Shown here one piece after another: positions 1 to 8,405 of a stretch of 54,243 nt of DNA. The first letter of the stretch is position 1. The number at the start of each line of letters is the position of its first letter. The notes beneath the pieces were generated by a model. The model was not told where the DNA came from. It ran no database searches and saw nothing but the letters and a program-made list of their open reading frames with translations. The position numbers were made by a program, and so were the translations under genes. The DNA comes from Bacteroidales bacterium (GTDB taxonomy: Bacteria; Bacteroidota; Bacteroidia; Bacteroidales; M50B96). The stretch lies in the NCBI GenBank assembly GCA_021740905.1, contig JAIOYV010000046.1:1-54243 (forward strand). Reading direction: 5' to 3'.

Positions 1-263
1 TAAACGAACTTGTTGAAATTGAAAATACAAATGGAATTTTAATTTATCCGAACCCTGCCAGAAATATCCTCAATCTAAATATCGCTGTTGGTTTAATTGA
101 TTGGATTGAAATTTATTCACTAACAGGTCAACTTCTCCACAAAACAGAAAGTAACAAAAGCCAGGAACAAATTGATATTTCAGGCTTGCCAAATGGCAAT
201 TACTTCATCCGGGCGATATGTCGGGATGCAGTATTTGTGAGAAAGTTTGTGGTGGTTAGGTAA
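1..263 (+). CDS. C-terminus of a T9SS type A sorting-domain protein (5' end outside window)
   Basis: Frame 3 is open from the window edge to TAA at 261-263. The visible 86 residues are a T9SS type A C-terminal sorting domain: a YPNPARNIL motif, a strand with EIYSLTGQLL, then LPNGNYFIRA and the end KFVVVR. In Bacteroidota this domain directs a protein from the periplasm through the type IX secretion system to the surface. The end is nearly the same as that of the next gene (353-1825), so the two are probably tandem paralogues of one surface protein. The cargo domain is outside the window. Confidence 0.85.
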   Translation, partial: NELVEIENTNGILIYPNPARNILNLNIAVGLIDWIEIYSLTGQLLHKTESNKSQEQIDISGLPNGNYFIRAICRDAVFVRKFVVVR

Positions 264-352
264 TTATATTTAATCTAAATAACAAGCAATGGACAATCCA
301 CAAATAAAAAAGTTGTTTTGCAATAACAACAATAATTAATACCCAATAAATT

Positions 353-1825
353 ATGAAATTCCATGCCACTTTCATTCCATTCGTAATGAGAAAATTTAAG
401 AGTATATATTTCTTGTTTCTCATTGTACTACTTCATTTAAATGTAAATACCTACGCCCAACAAAACTGGGAGCCGATTGGCCCTGAGTTTAATCGGTTTA
501 TATGGTCATTTTATGCCGATACGGTTGACGACCTATTTTATATAGGTGGCGAATTTTCTAAAATGGACACACTTATCCGTAGAGGGATCGTGTCCTGGGA
601 CGGGGTTAATTTTCAACCATTAGGTTGCGGTGTCGAATGGGATGGTGATACGCTGCCAAGTTTAAATGATTATCCACACCCGGTTAAATCAATAACTCGG
701 TTTGGGGACGATATAATAATTGCCGGATCGTTTGACATGGTTGATGGGATAAATGTAAATAGCATAGCGAAATGGAACGGAGTGGCATGGGATTCATTAG
801 GAAATGGATTAACGGGTATATCAGGAATTGTTGGAAGTCTTAGTTGTCTGTTAGTCGAAGGGAACTACCTATATGCTGGGGGGATCTTCCATATAGCTGG
901 TCAGGATACTGTAAATGGATTAGCACGTTGGAATGGGACGAATTGGTCGCAAGTGGGTGACTTTGGTGATTTTTATTGTTTTAGTGACAATAATATTTAT
1001 TGCATGGCTTACTACAAAGATGAACTCTATATAGGAGGTTTATACCGGGATTCCCTAGATATGCCGCAAAAAATCCTAAGGTGGGATGGCACAAAATGGA
1101 AAGGTGTAGATGGAGGAATAGTTGGAATAAGTTCAATTGTTTGGGGCATGGAAGTATATAAGGATGAACTATATGTGGGTGGTACTTTCAATAAAGCAAA
1201 TGGTAATATAGGAGACTATATTCAGAAATGGGATGGCACTTCCTGGTCGGAAGTAGGAGGCGGTGTTTCCCTACTCAATAATAACCTTGCACCGGTAAGA
1301 CGTTTTCATGTTTTCAATGATGAATTATGGGTCGCCGGTGATTTTGACCATGTAGGTGGTGTTCCCACAAATTATATAGCAAAATGGAATGGTTTGCAAT
1401 GGTGTAGCATTGGATCAAATTTTGATTTTCCTGTGCTTTCTATGAGTTCCTTTAGAGGTGATCTGATATTAGGAAACATGAATTTTATTATTGACAGCGT
1501 TGTATTACCTGGTTTGATAAAATGGACAGGTGGGACATATTCCGATTCATGCAGCACACCAATAAATGGAGTTGTTGAAATAGAAAACACGGATGGGTTT
1601 TCTGTTTATCCCAACCCTGCCAATAATTTACTGAACCTAAGCATTGCAGATGGGATACTGGAGAGTATAGAACTGTATTCTTCTTGTGGGCAACTCCTAA
1701 GTAAATCAAAAAGTAAAAAAAGCCAGGAGCAAATTAATATTTCTGTTTTGCCTCCAGGCAATTACTTTATCCGTGCAATCAGCCGCGAGGAGGTGTTTAT
1801 ACGGAAGTTTGTGGTGGTGAGGTAA
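353..1825 (+). CDS. T9SS-sorted surface protein with beta-propeller-like WNG repeats
   Basis: 490 residues. An N-terminal signal peptide ends near TYAQ. The body has about six repeats built around (I/A)KWNG..W followed by a short strand and GGxF, the pattern of secreted Bacteroidota propeller proteins (delta-60/Kelch-like). The last 80 residues form a T9SS type A sorting domain (YPNPANNLLNL, LPPGNYFIRA, KFVVVR). The start at 353 has an A/T-rich leader, but the ATG at 386 gives a cleaner signal peptide (MRKFKSIYFLFLIVLL) and may be the true start. Its C-terminus almost repeats that of the preceding partial gene. The binding partner or substrate cannot be read from the sequence. Confidence 0.8.
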   Translation: MKFHATFIPFVMRKFKSIYFLFLIVLLHLNVNTYAQQNWEPIGPEFNRFIWSFYADTVDDLFYIGGEFSKMDTLIRRGIVSWDGVNFQPLGCGVEWDGDTLPSLNDYPHPVKSITRFGDDIIIAGSFDMVDGINVNSIAKWNGVAWDSLGNGLTGISGIVGSLSCLLVEGNYLYAGGIFHIAGQDTVNGLARWNGTNWSQVGDFGDFYCFSDNNIYCMAYYKDELYIGGLYRDSLDMPQKILRWDGTKWKGVDGGIVGISSIVWGMEVYKDELYVGGTFNKANGNIGDYIQKWDGTSWSEVGGGVSLLNNNLAPVRRFHVFNDELWVAGDFDHVGGVPTNYIAKWNGLQWCSIGSNFDFPVLSMSSFRGDLILGNMNFIIDSVVLPGLIKWTGGTYSDSCSTPINGVVEIENTDGFSVYPNPANNLLNLSIADGILESIELYSSCGQLLSKSKSKKSQEQINISVLPPGNYFIRAISREEVFIRKFVVVR

Positions 1826-1830
1826 TACCT

Positions 1831-1913
1831 GACAGCGTCCGCAGTATCCCGAAATGACCGGGACTGGCTCTGTCAACGTTTTTTACATTAGACGCTGTCA
1901 TGTCCTCGGACAT
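1831..1913. repeat. Structured intergenic element with nested inverted repeats
   Basis: GACAGCGTC at 1831-1839 is the exact inverse of GACGCTGTC at 1891-1899, and a second palindrome, ATGTCC-TC-GGACAT, lies directly after it at 1900-1913. Within the outer arms is another short pairing (CCCG..CGGG) and a T run. It could be a fold-back terminator of the preceding gene or a dispersed palindromic repeat. The nearby text at 2060-2100 (ATCCGTGTTTTTCAGCG...) resembles intergenic repeats common in Bacteroidota. Confidence 0.45.
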
Positions 1914-2101
1914 TGACAGGTCGTACTTCAGAAGTTTAAAGGTCAGTAACCACGATTAGAGGTTCGCAAGGAGGTTTGTGGTGGTAAATAAAGAATATGA
2001 AGTGTGAATAGAAAATGGAAATCTTCAGAATATCCAGATGTCCTAAACACTTTTTTTATTTGATTCTATCCGTGTTTTTCAGCGTAAATCTGCGTCAAAA
2101 A

Positions 2102-2713
2102 CTATTTCACCATAAAATTCAGCAACTCTTCGCCTTCCATGGAAGCTATCAGACGGTCGCCAATTTTTACGGGGCCAACGCCTGCGGGGGTTCCGGTAAA
2201 AAGAAGGTCCCCCATTTTTAGGGTCATAAAGCGAGAGGTATAGGCAATCAGTTCGTCAATTTTAAAAATCATACTGGCTGTGTTGCCCTGCTGGACAGTT
2301 TTTCCATTTATGTCAAGCGAAAAGTTAATATTGTTGATGTCCGCAAATCTCGACTTCGGAAGAAATTTCCCAATAGGCGCGGAGTTATCAAAAGCTTTGG
2401 CCACTTCCCAGGGTAGGCCTTTTGTTTTACATTCCTGTTGAAGGTCGCGGGCGGTAAAGTCGATTCCTATGCCAATTTCATCGTAGTAACGGTGGGCAAA
2501 CTTGGCTGCAATGTTTTTCCCAACCCGGTTGATGTGGACTACAATTTCACATTCATAATGTACATCCTCAGAGAAATCGGGATAGAAAAATGGTTTGTTA
2601 TCCTTTACCAATGCGGTGTCGGGCTTTAGAAAGAATACCGGCTTTTTAGGCACCGGGTTATTTAGCTCTTTGGCGTGGTCGATGTAGTTTCGTCCTATGC
2701 AAATTATTTTCAT
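2102..2713 (-). CDS. Fumarylacetoacetate hydrolase (FAH) family protein
   Basis: 203 residues from the ATG at 2711-2713; upstream codons in the same frame do not belong to the family. The start MKIICIGRNYIDHAKEL and the motifs HYECEIVVHI (metal-binding acids), GIDFTARDLQ, KAFDNSAPIG and DLLFTGTPAGVGP cover the whole FAH fold, at the length of the E. coli YcgM-type proteins. The family contains Mg-dependent acylpyruvate hydrolases, oxaloacetate decarboxylases and tautomerases; the exact substrate is not determinable here. It lies downstream of trpS on the same strand with 176 bases between, so any cotranscription would be coincidental to function. Confidence 0.9.
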   Translation of the reverse strand: MKIICIGRNYIDHAKELNNPVPKKPVFFLKPDTALVKDNKPFFYPDFSEDVHYECEIVVHINRVGKNIAAKFAHRYYDEIGIGIDFTARDLQQECKTKGLPWEVAKAFDNSAPIGKFLPKSRFADINNINFSLDINGKTVQQGNTASMIFKIDELIAYTSRFMTLKMGDLLFTGTPAGVGPVKIGDRLIASMEGEELLNFMVK

Positions 2714-2889
2714 GTAGTTTAATTTGGCTTTCTGTCTTTCACCAATTACTTTTTTGCTAAAGTGTGTTTCGTCCTCAAAATCGAAAATCAAAAATCAGCT
2801 TGTCCTGCTTTTTATGCGGGATTGATCCTATGTCATAAATCAATATTTACACATTTCAAGTTTCCATCAACTAATTCAATCATTGTCCT

Positions 2890-3879
2890 CTAAAATGCCT
2901 TGAAACCAATAATTTCACGCACCTCTCTTATTGTTTTCGAAGCACTTTCGCGGGCCTTTTCAGCGCCCATTTTAGCAACTCTACCAAGATAGACATCGTT
3001 GTTTTTAATGTCTTCGATGCGTTCGCGGATAGGGGCCACGAATTTGCAAATATCTTCGGCCAGGTGCTTTTTTAGGTCGCCATACCGGATGGTACAATTG
3101 GCGTAATCTTCTTTGAACTTGGCTATTGCATCATGATCTGAAACCACTTCCATGAGCGCAAATAAGTTCCTGACCGGTTCGCTGATTGGCGAGTTTGGCT
3201 CGGTAGGGCCAGTATCGGTGACAGCTCGCATCACTTTTTTGCGGATTTCCTTGTCCGGGTCGCAGAGGTAAATACCGTTGCCTTCCGATTTCCCCATTTT
3301 CCCAGTCCCATCCAGGCCTGGAATTTTCACCAGGTTTTCGCCAAAATTATAGGCTGCTGGTTCAGTAAAATATTCCACGCCATACATGTGGTTGAACCGG
3401 CGGGCAAACTTTTTGGCCATCTCCAGGTTTTGTTCCTGGTCTTTCCCTACAGGCACTTTGCTCGCATTATGAATAATAATGTCGGCAGCCATCAATACGG
3501 GATACGTAAGCAAACCAGCATTTACATTGTCGGGCTGATTTCGGATTTTGTCCTTGAAAGTAGTTGTACGCTCCAATTCGCCAATGTAGGCATTCATGTT
3601 CAAGAGGAGGTACAATTCGGCCACTTCGGGCAAATCGCTCTGTATATATATGGTGGCAATTTCGGGGTCGATGCCCGAGGCCAGGTATTCTGCCAAAACC
3701 TGTTTTACATTGCCGTGCAAATCGGCGGGGGTTGGGTGTGTGGTCAGCGAATGATAATCAGCAATAAAAAAATAGCAATTATGCTCATGCTGCATCCGGA
3801 TGAAATTTTTGAGTGCCCCAAAATAATTCCCCAAATGCAGGTTGCCTGTCGACCGTATTCCACTAAGAACTGTTTCCAT
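2890..3879 (-). CDS. trpS: Tryptophan--tRNA ligase
   Basis: 329 residues, the usual length of bacterial TrpRS. It charges tRNA-Trp with tryptophan using ATP in the cytoplasm. The class I signature HLGN (HIGH variant) is at about residues 15-18 in STGNLHLGNYFGAL, and the second signature appears as KMGKS near residue 194 (GKMGKSEGN). The tryptophan pocket region PVLMAADI is present. The start METVLSGIRS is the normal family start. The gene is divergent from the rhomboid gene; the 94-base gap holds -7 like elements for both strands. Confidence 0.97.
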   Translation of the reverse strand: METVLSGIRSTGNLHLGNYFGALKNFIRMQHEHNCYFFIADYHSLTTHPTPADLHGNVKQVLAEYLASGIDPEIATIYIQSDLPEVAELYLLLNMNAYIGELERTTTFKDKIRNQPDNVNAGLLTYPVLMAADIIIHNASKVPVGKDQEQNLEMAKKFARRFNHMYGVEYFTEPAAYNFGENLVKIPGLDGTGKMGKSEGNGIYLCDPDKEIRKKVMRAVTDTGPTEPNSPISEPVRNLFALMEVVSDHDAIAKFKEDYANCTIRYGDLKKHLAEDICKFVAPIRERIEDIKNNDVYLGRVAKMGAEKARESASKTIREVREIIGFKAF

Positions 3880-3938
3880 TTCTGTACTATATTATCTTTT
3901 TACGAGTTATTACAAAAGTTTTAAAAAAGCAAAATAGC

Positions 3939-3968
3939 TATCTTTGTAGCCATTTTGGTGCAAAGATA
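3939..3968. promoter_or_regulatory. Candidate divergent promoter elements between trpS and the rhomboid gene
   Basis: TATCTTTG at 3939-3946 matches the Bacteroidota -7 consensus TAnnTTTG for the plus strand. CAAAGATA at 3961-3968 is the same box for the minus strand, so the two form an 8-bp inverted repeat spaced by 14 bases. No clear -33 TTG is seen at the usual spacing for either strand, so the assignment is tentative. Confidence 0.4.
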
Positions 3969-3973
3969 GATAA

Positions 3974-4858
3974 ATGAATATTTGGAATGAAATAAAAGAA
4001 TCGTTTCACACAGGCAGCAACCTGGTGAAGTTGATCTATTTAAACTTGGCCGTTTTTATCGTTGTAAAAATTGTCCATGTCTTTCTGTTTTTGATGAACA
4101 TCGACAGTGGTTTTTCGTTGGTCGACTGGCTGGCGGTACCAGCTTCCTTTGGTTCGTTGATTTTAAAACCCTGGACCCTATTTACATACATGTTCCTGCA
4201 CGAAGAATTCCTGCATATTTTGTTCAATATGCTTTGGCTTTTTTGGTTTGGGAAAATATTTCTTCTTTTTTTAAGCGAGAAAAAATTATTGAGTGTGTAT
4301 TTGCTGGGTGGCCTCAGCGGGGCAGCTTTCTATATTGTAGCTTACAATATTTTCCCTGCTTTCGAGGCAGCCAGCGCAGGGTCTGTTGCACTGGGTGCTT
4401 CGGCTTCTGTGATGGCCATTGTTTTAGGTGCTGTGACTATCTCACCAAACTTCGAAGTACAAATCCCATTTATCGGCCCGGTAAAAATTAAGTGGATCGC
4501 CATAGTGTTTGTGGTGCTTGATATTATGCAAATCCCACTGGGCAATGCAGGAGGACATATTGCCCATCTTGGCGGGGCTTTCCTCGGTTATTATTATGTT
4601 TCGCAGGATAAGAAAGGCAAGGTGGTAGCAAACTGGTTCGATCGTTTTATGGATGGGCTGTTTTCATTTTTCAAGAAAAAAAGAAATCTAAAAGTGACTC
4701 ACAAGCGCCCTCCTGTCGACGATATTGAATACAATGCACAGAAATTGAAAAAACAGGCCCATGTCGACCAGATACTCGACAAGATATCGAAATCGGGATA
4801 CGACAGTCTAACCAAAGAAGAAAAGGACATTTTGTTTAACATGAGCAATAAAAATTAA
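3974..4858 (+). CDS. Rhomboid-family intramembrane serine protease
   Basis: 294 residues with six or seven hydrophobic segments. Motifs seen: HEEFLHILFNMLWL (rhomboid H-x-x-x-N region), GASASVMA near residue 140 (the GxSG-like catalytic serine motif) and GGHIAHLGGAFLG near 195 (catalytic histidine). The soluble C-terminus (about 215-294: VDDIEYNAQKLKK... to KEEKDILFNMSNKN) is the small domain often attached to Bacteroidota rhomboids (DUF6576-type, from memory). Rhomboids cut transmembrane helices of partner proteins inside the inner membrane; the substrate is unknown. The next gene begins 5 bases after the stop, so the two are probably cotranscribed. Confidence 0.93.
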   Translation: MNIWNEIKESFHTGSNLVKLIYLNLAVFIVVKIVHVFLFLMNIDSGFSLVDWLAVPASFGSLILKPWTLFTYMFLHEEFLHILFNMLWLFWFGKIFLLFLSEKKLLSVYLLGGLSGAAFYIVAYNIFPAFEAASAGSVALGASASVMAIVLGAVTISPNFEVQIPFIGPVKIKWIAIVFVVLDIMQIPLGNAGGHIAHLGGAFLGYYYVSQDKKGKVVANWFDRFMDGLFSFFKKKRNLKVTHKRPPVDDIEYNAQKLKKQAHVDQILDKISKSGYDSLTKEEKDILFNMSNKN

Positions 4859-4863
4859 CCGAC

Positions 4864-5955
4864 TTGAAAAAATTCATTCACCAAGTTATCATTATATTGA
4901 ATTTTGTTGCCATTGTCCCTCTATTGCTGGCTTATCTTTCCATTTACATAAGCCCTGCTAAAATCTGGATAGTTTCATTACTCGGCCTTGGCTATCCCTA
5001 TTTATTGCTTCTGAATTTGTTTTTTGTGATTTTTTGGATATATCGCAAACGGTGGGCATTCTTATATTCCCTGGCAGCCATTCTTTTAGGCTGGACATTC
5101 CTTGGCCGGACAGTTCAACTTAATATTCGTAATTCACAACACATTGCTAGCGAACCATTCAGTTTGTTAAGCTATAATGTTCGTCATTTCGATAAATTCA
5201 ATTGGACCCACGACGAAGAAACCCCTTCCAAAATTGCGGATTTTATTGTCGATGAACAGGCTGATATTATTTGTATGCAAGAAATTGCGAGGCTGGGATA
5301 TAGACATTTGAGTCAACACCCTCAACTTAAATTAATAACGAATAATCAGAATTACCACGTTGACTTCTGCACACCAAACGCTGGTTTATATGCCGCCGGG
5401 ATGATTACCATAAGTCGGTTCCCAATTGTTGGGAAAGGGGTGATCCGTTTCGAGGCTTCGTCAAACATGGGAATTTACACCGACCTTAAAATAAACACAG
5501 ATACTGTCCGGGTATTCAATTTACATCTTCAATCGTTTAACCTTGACCCTCGTGAATACTCCCTGCTCGATTCATTGGATATCAGAAATCGGGGGAAAAA
5601 CCTAAAGGAGGCAGAGAACATCCTTGGTCACCTGAAAAATGGTTTTATCAACAGGGCTGCACAAGCCGAGAAAGTAGCCCAAACAATTGACGAATCACCC
5701 TATCCTGTAATTATTTGTGGCGATTTTAACGATTCCCCCGTATCGTATACCTACCAAACCATCTTTGGTGATCTGAAGGATGCTTTTGTAGAATCGGGAA
5801 CTGGGATATCGAATACCTATCGTGGCAAATTCCCTTCCTTCCGGATCGACTATATATTACACTCTGAAAAGCTGATCGCATCGAAATATCACAAACACAA
5901 AGTGAAACTCAGCGACCATTATCCGATTTCTGCTACGTTTGCATTAAACCCATAA
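4864..5955 (+). CDS. Membrane-anchored endonuclease/exonuclease/phosphatase family protein
   Basis: 363 residues, starting with TTG only 5 bases after the rhomboid stop, which suggests translational coupling. Three hydrophobic helices fill residues 1-85. The rest is an EEP (DNase I-like) domain with SYNVRHFDKFNW, IICMQEI (metal-binding Glu), NLHLQSFN, ICGDFNDSP, FRIDYILHS and SDHYPISATF (catalytic His). This set marks a Mg-dependent phosphodiesterase. Bacteroidota have many such membrane-anchored members, and both nucleic acids and phospholipids are possible substrates. Confidence 0.9.
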   Translation: MKKFIHQVIIILNFVAIVPLLLAYLSIYISPAKIWIVSLLGLGYPYLLLLNLFFVIFWIYRKRWAFLYSLAAILLGWTFLGRTVQLNIRNSQHIASEPFSLLSYNVRHFDKFNWTHDEETPSKIADFIVDEQADIICMQEIARLGYRHLSQHPQLKLITNNQNYHVDFCTPNAGLYAAGMITISRFPIVGKGVIRFEASSNMGIYTDLKINTDTVRVFNLHLQSFNLDPREYSLLDSLDIRNRGKNLKEAENILGHLKNGFINRAAQAEKVAQTIDESPYPVIICGDFNDSPVSYTYQTIFGDLKDAFVESGTGISNTYRGKFPSFRIDYILHSEKLIASKYHKHKVKLSDHYPISATFALNP

Positions 5956-5967
5956 AAAGAATCAACG

Positions 5968-6948
5968 TTAAAGAACCTGCAATTCCGCCAAGCGAATATT
6001 GGTCTGCATAAAAGTCAACTGATTGATGACCATCATTAAACTCATATTTGCAAGGTTGATCCCTGGTGAACCAAGTGGCATATCCGGCTTATAGAATATA
6101 TGTGATGTTCTTAAGGTTTCATTCACAAAATCCCTCTTCTGCTTCTCGTGTACGGGGATAAATTCGATCAGGTATTCCCGAAAGTCTTCCACTTCCTTAA
6201 AGAATTTCCCTAAGTTACCTCCACCATTTTCGTCGCAGAAATATATTTTCGATGCTTCCCTTCCATCTATCCCCTTCATTTTCCATAGGTTAATCTCACC
6301 GTTGCTCTTAACAACATCGCTCGCATCTTGTTGGTAGGTTTCAACCAATGCGGCCTTTATCTGATCGATGTTTCGACATAGCTCATCCGCTTTCTCCTGT
6401 ATCTTATTTTGCGCTGAATCCCCTACCCTATCCGAACTTAAAGCATCTAAATTAGCATAAGTGACTTGCGATTTCTCGCCAGTCATTACTCCATAATCAA
6501 TGACCTCCTTTCCTACTTGCAAAGAAAGAAATACACTGATAATGGCAATGTAAACAAAGAGGAACATGACAGCGAAAAAATCACCGTCTGGTCTACGTTT
6601 TTGCTTGTTGAACCGGATAAGATACACTGGCAGAAAGAGTATAAATGGGGCGGGGATACCTACTATCATTAGCCAATTGGCACCGGGCCAATGCAAAATT
6701 TTAAATAAAGCACCCACAAAATCGAGTAAACATACCACAAACACAAGGATGTGCAATGTGGGGTTTGCAGGTTTTTCAAGCGACCTGAAATGATTGATCA
6801 ATGAAGCGGGAATAAACCAAAACACAAATGTGGCGATCGAAAGGATCAAAAGGATGTTTGCACCTGGCCAGTGTAATATCTTCATCAAAGCCCCGAGCAA
6901 CAATAGATTTACAGCCACAATACCTGAAATATATAGTATCTTTTTCAT
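5968..6948 (-). CDS. GldL-GldM-like fusion membrane protein (two HWPGA hairpins)
   Basis: 326 residues. Two tandem transmembrane hairpins carry (M/F)KILHWPGAN with the HWPG at residues 26-29 and 86-89, an exact 60-residue period; each second helix ends in FxP (FWFIP, FLFLP). This is the motif of the first hairpin of the T9SS motor protein GldL. A further helix at about 124-142 ends SLQVGKEVIDYG, like the GldM helix end (LLALNVSKE..). The periplasmic helical remainder (ADELCRNIDQIK, EVEDFREYLIEFI, ANMSLMMVINQLTFMQTNI) follows the GldM N-terminal domain and stops where that domain would stop. It is the third gene of the PadR operon, 11 bases after the previous stop. Family assignment is from pattern memory; function unknown. 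Confidence 0.7.
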   Translation of the reverse strand: MKKILYISGIVAVNLLLLGALMKILHWPGANILLILSIATFVFWFIPASLINHFRSLEKPANPTLHILVFVVCLLDFVGALFKILHWPGANWLMIVGIPAPFILFLPVYLIRFNKQKRRPDGDFFAVMFLFVYIAIISVFLSLQVGKEVIDYGVMTGEKSQVTYANLDALSSDRVGDSAQNKIQEKADELCRNIDQIKAALVETYQQDASDVVKSNGEINLWKMKGIDGREASKIYFCDENGGGNLGKFFKEVEDFREYLIEFIPVHEKQKRDFVNETLRTSHIFYKPDMPLGSPGINLANMSLMMVINQLTFMQTNIRLAELQVL

Positions 6949-6959
6949 GATTTCCTGTT

Positions 6960-8405
6960 TTATAAGTTTAATGAAGTTTGCTTACTTTTTAAGGCAAGAT
7001 TTTCTGCAATTCTCAAATTGTATTGGATATGAGACAGGATTCCAATGTCCCCGGATAAAAATACGTTTCCGAATTGTGCCTCTTCCCACGATGTATAAAA
7101 TTCAGCATAATTGGAAGGTAACCCTGTACTTAAAATATTGGATATTGCTTCTGATGTGGCAGGATTATCCTGAACATAATCAGTCAACAGCTTTTTATAT
7201 TCATCGATTTTGTTTTTTAATTCGGTGGCCTTACCATATTCACCCAACATAAATTGGGTGGGAATTTTACTCTCGGTCATGTTATGCAGTAATTCAATAT
7301 TGTCAACCAACTTACCTGCTTGCTCAGCCTCCACTTGCTCGGTTCTTGTTATCAGCCTGATCTTTAAATCCTGGAGATAAGCGCACAATTCGTTGGTGTT
7401 TTCCCGTAGTGTTAACAATTTGGCCTGATCAACCGTGGAGTCGTTCAACAACAGATTGTAATTTGTTTGGTTGAAGTCGTCCAATTGTTTTGTTGATGAT
7501 GATTCCATTTTTTCCGCATGTATATAATCTGAAACCAAGGGTTTCGATACATTCATAGCCAGTAAGGTTTCAAATAAAGTGAAATACATAAATGCAATGA
7601 TGATGTATATAAAGCTGGCATGTACATGCTGGGAGTTTTTATATTCCCGGTAGGCATAAACCGGCAAAAACACGGAAATCAATGAGATTGATCCGGTAAT
7701 AATGAGGATTTGAGCACCGGGCCAATGAAACATTTTGAAGAAAGAGCCGCCTAAAAACAGCATAAGTGATAATGCGCCAAGGAGGTAAACCTGCCTTTTT
7801 TTCCGGTCTGCCGTACTATTCATTTTATAGTACAGCAACGATGGGATAAACAGGAAAAGTAAGATTACATCGCCTACCATCAAGAGCAAACCTGCACCAG
7901 GCCAGTGTTGTACTTTGAACAGCGTGCCAAGCATAAAGGTTATGCCCCCTATGAAGACCGAAGCAAAAACAATGTTTTTTCCTTTCATTTTCGATTCCCG
8001 GTTCATCACGTAAAGAGCTGTTGGAAAAAAGACAAAACACATAAGGAAGAAACCTCCAAGTAGCATAATACCTGCACCCGGCCAGTGATTGATTTTAAAA
8101 ACAGTCCCGAAACCAAGCAAGATCAAGGCAGCCATACCGCCAATTTTCATCATGTTTCTCATAATTCTATAATTTTTATCGATTAAACTTAAGGTATCAG
8201 TTTGGATTTTCTTGAAGCCTTTAAAACCTGACTGGTTCCGAATTTTATCGTACGCTTCTTTAAAATAGATCCCTGCCTGCATCTGACTTTCGATCTCGCA
8301 ACAAACATGGTCGATCAGTTCGTACCTCAGGTGCGAATAGGTAATTTCGTCGTTATCGACTTCCCTTTCGATAAAGGAAATCTGCTCGTTTGTTAGACAG
8401 TACAT
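6960..8405 (-). CDS. PadR-partner (HAAS-like) domain fused to three GldL-like hairpins and a GldM-like domain
   Basis: 481 residues. Residues 1-75 form a soluble helical domain (LRYELIDHVCCEIESQM, YFKEAYDKI, FKKIQTDTL) like those that accompany PadR regulators (HAAS/permease-prefix type). Three hairpins follow with HWPG at 107-110, 167-170 and 227-230, again exactly 60 apart, and second helices ending FFP, FIP and FLP. A helix at 264-283 runs into LLAMNVSKPLVSDY, a GldM-like join. The C-terminal region has TNELCAYLQDLK, GKATELKNKIDEYKKLL and SWEEAQFGNVF...ILSHIQYNLRIAE, which parallel the GldM N-terminal domain. The start codon overlaps the padR end by 13 bases, so translation is coupled. The family's conserved motor glutamate in helix 2 is not seen; D179 in hairpin 2 is the only nearby acid. 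Confidence 0.72.
   Translation of the reverse strand: MYCLTNEQISFIEREVDNDEITYSHLRYELIDHVCCEIESQMQAGIYFKEAYDKIRNQSGFKGFKKIQTDTLSLIDKNYRIMRNMMKIGGMAALILLGFGTVFKINHWPGAGIMLLGGFFLMCFVFFPTALYVMNRESKMKGKNIVFASVFIGGITFMLGTLFKVQHWPGAGLLLMVGDVILLFLFIPSLLYYKMNSTADRKKRQVYLLGALSLMLFLGGSFFKMFHWPGAQILIITGSISLISVFLPVYAYREYKNSQHVHASFIYIIIAFMYFTLFETLLAMNVSKPLVSDYIHAEKMESSSTKQLDDFNQTNYNLLLNDSTVDQAKLLTLRENTNELCAYLQDLKIRLITRTEQVEAEQAGKLVDNIELLHNMTESKIPTQFMLGEYGKATELKNKIDEYKKLLTDYVQDNPATSEAISNILSTGLPSNYAEFYTSWEEAQFGNVFLSGDIGILSHIQYNLRIAENLALKSKQTSLNL

Noticed and set aside
1951-1996. Possible decayed third copy of the sorting-domain end (AGGAGGTTTGTGGTGGTAA)
   Set aside because: Only about 18 bases resemble the end of the preceding genes, which is too short to call a remnant.
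6794-7252. 152-codon plus-strand frame across the two fusion-protein genes
   Set aside because: It lies antisense to two well-supported genes and spans their junction, with no motif of its own.
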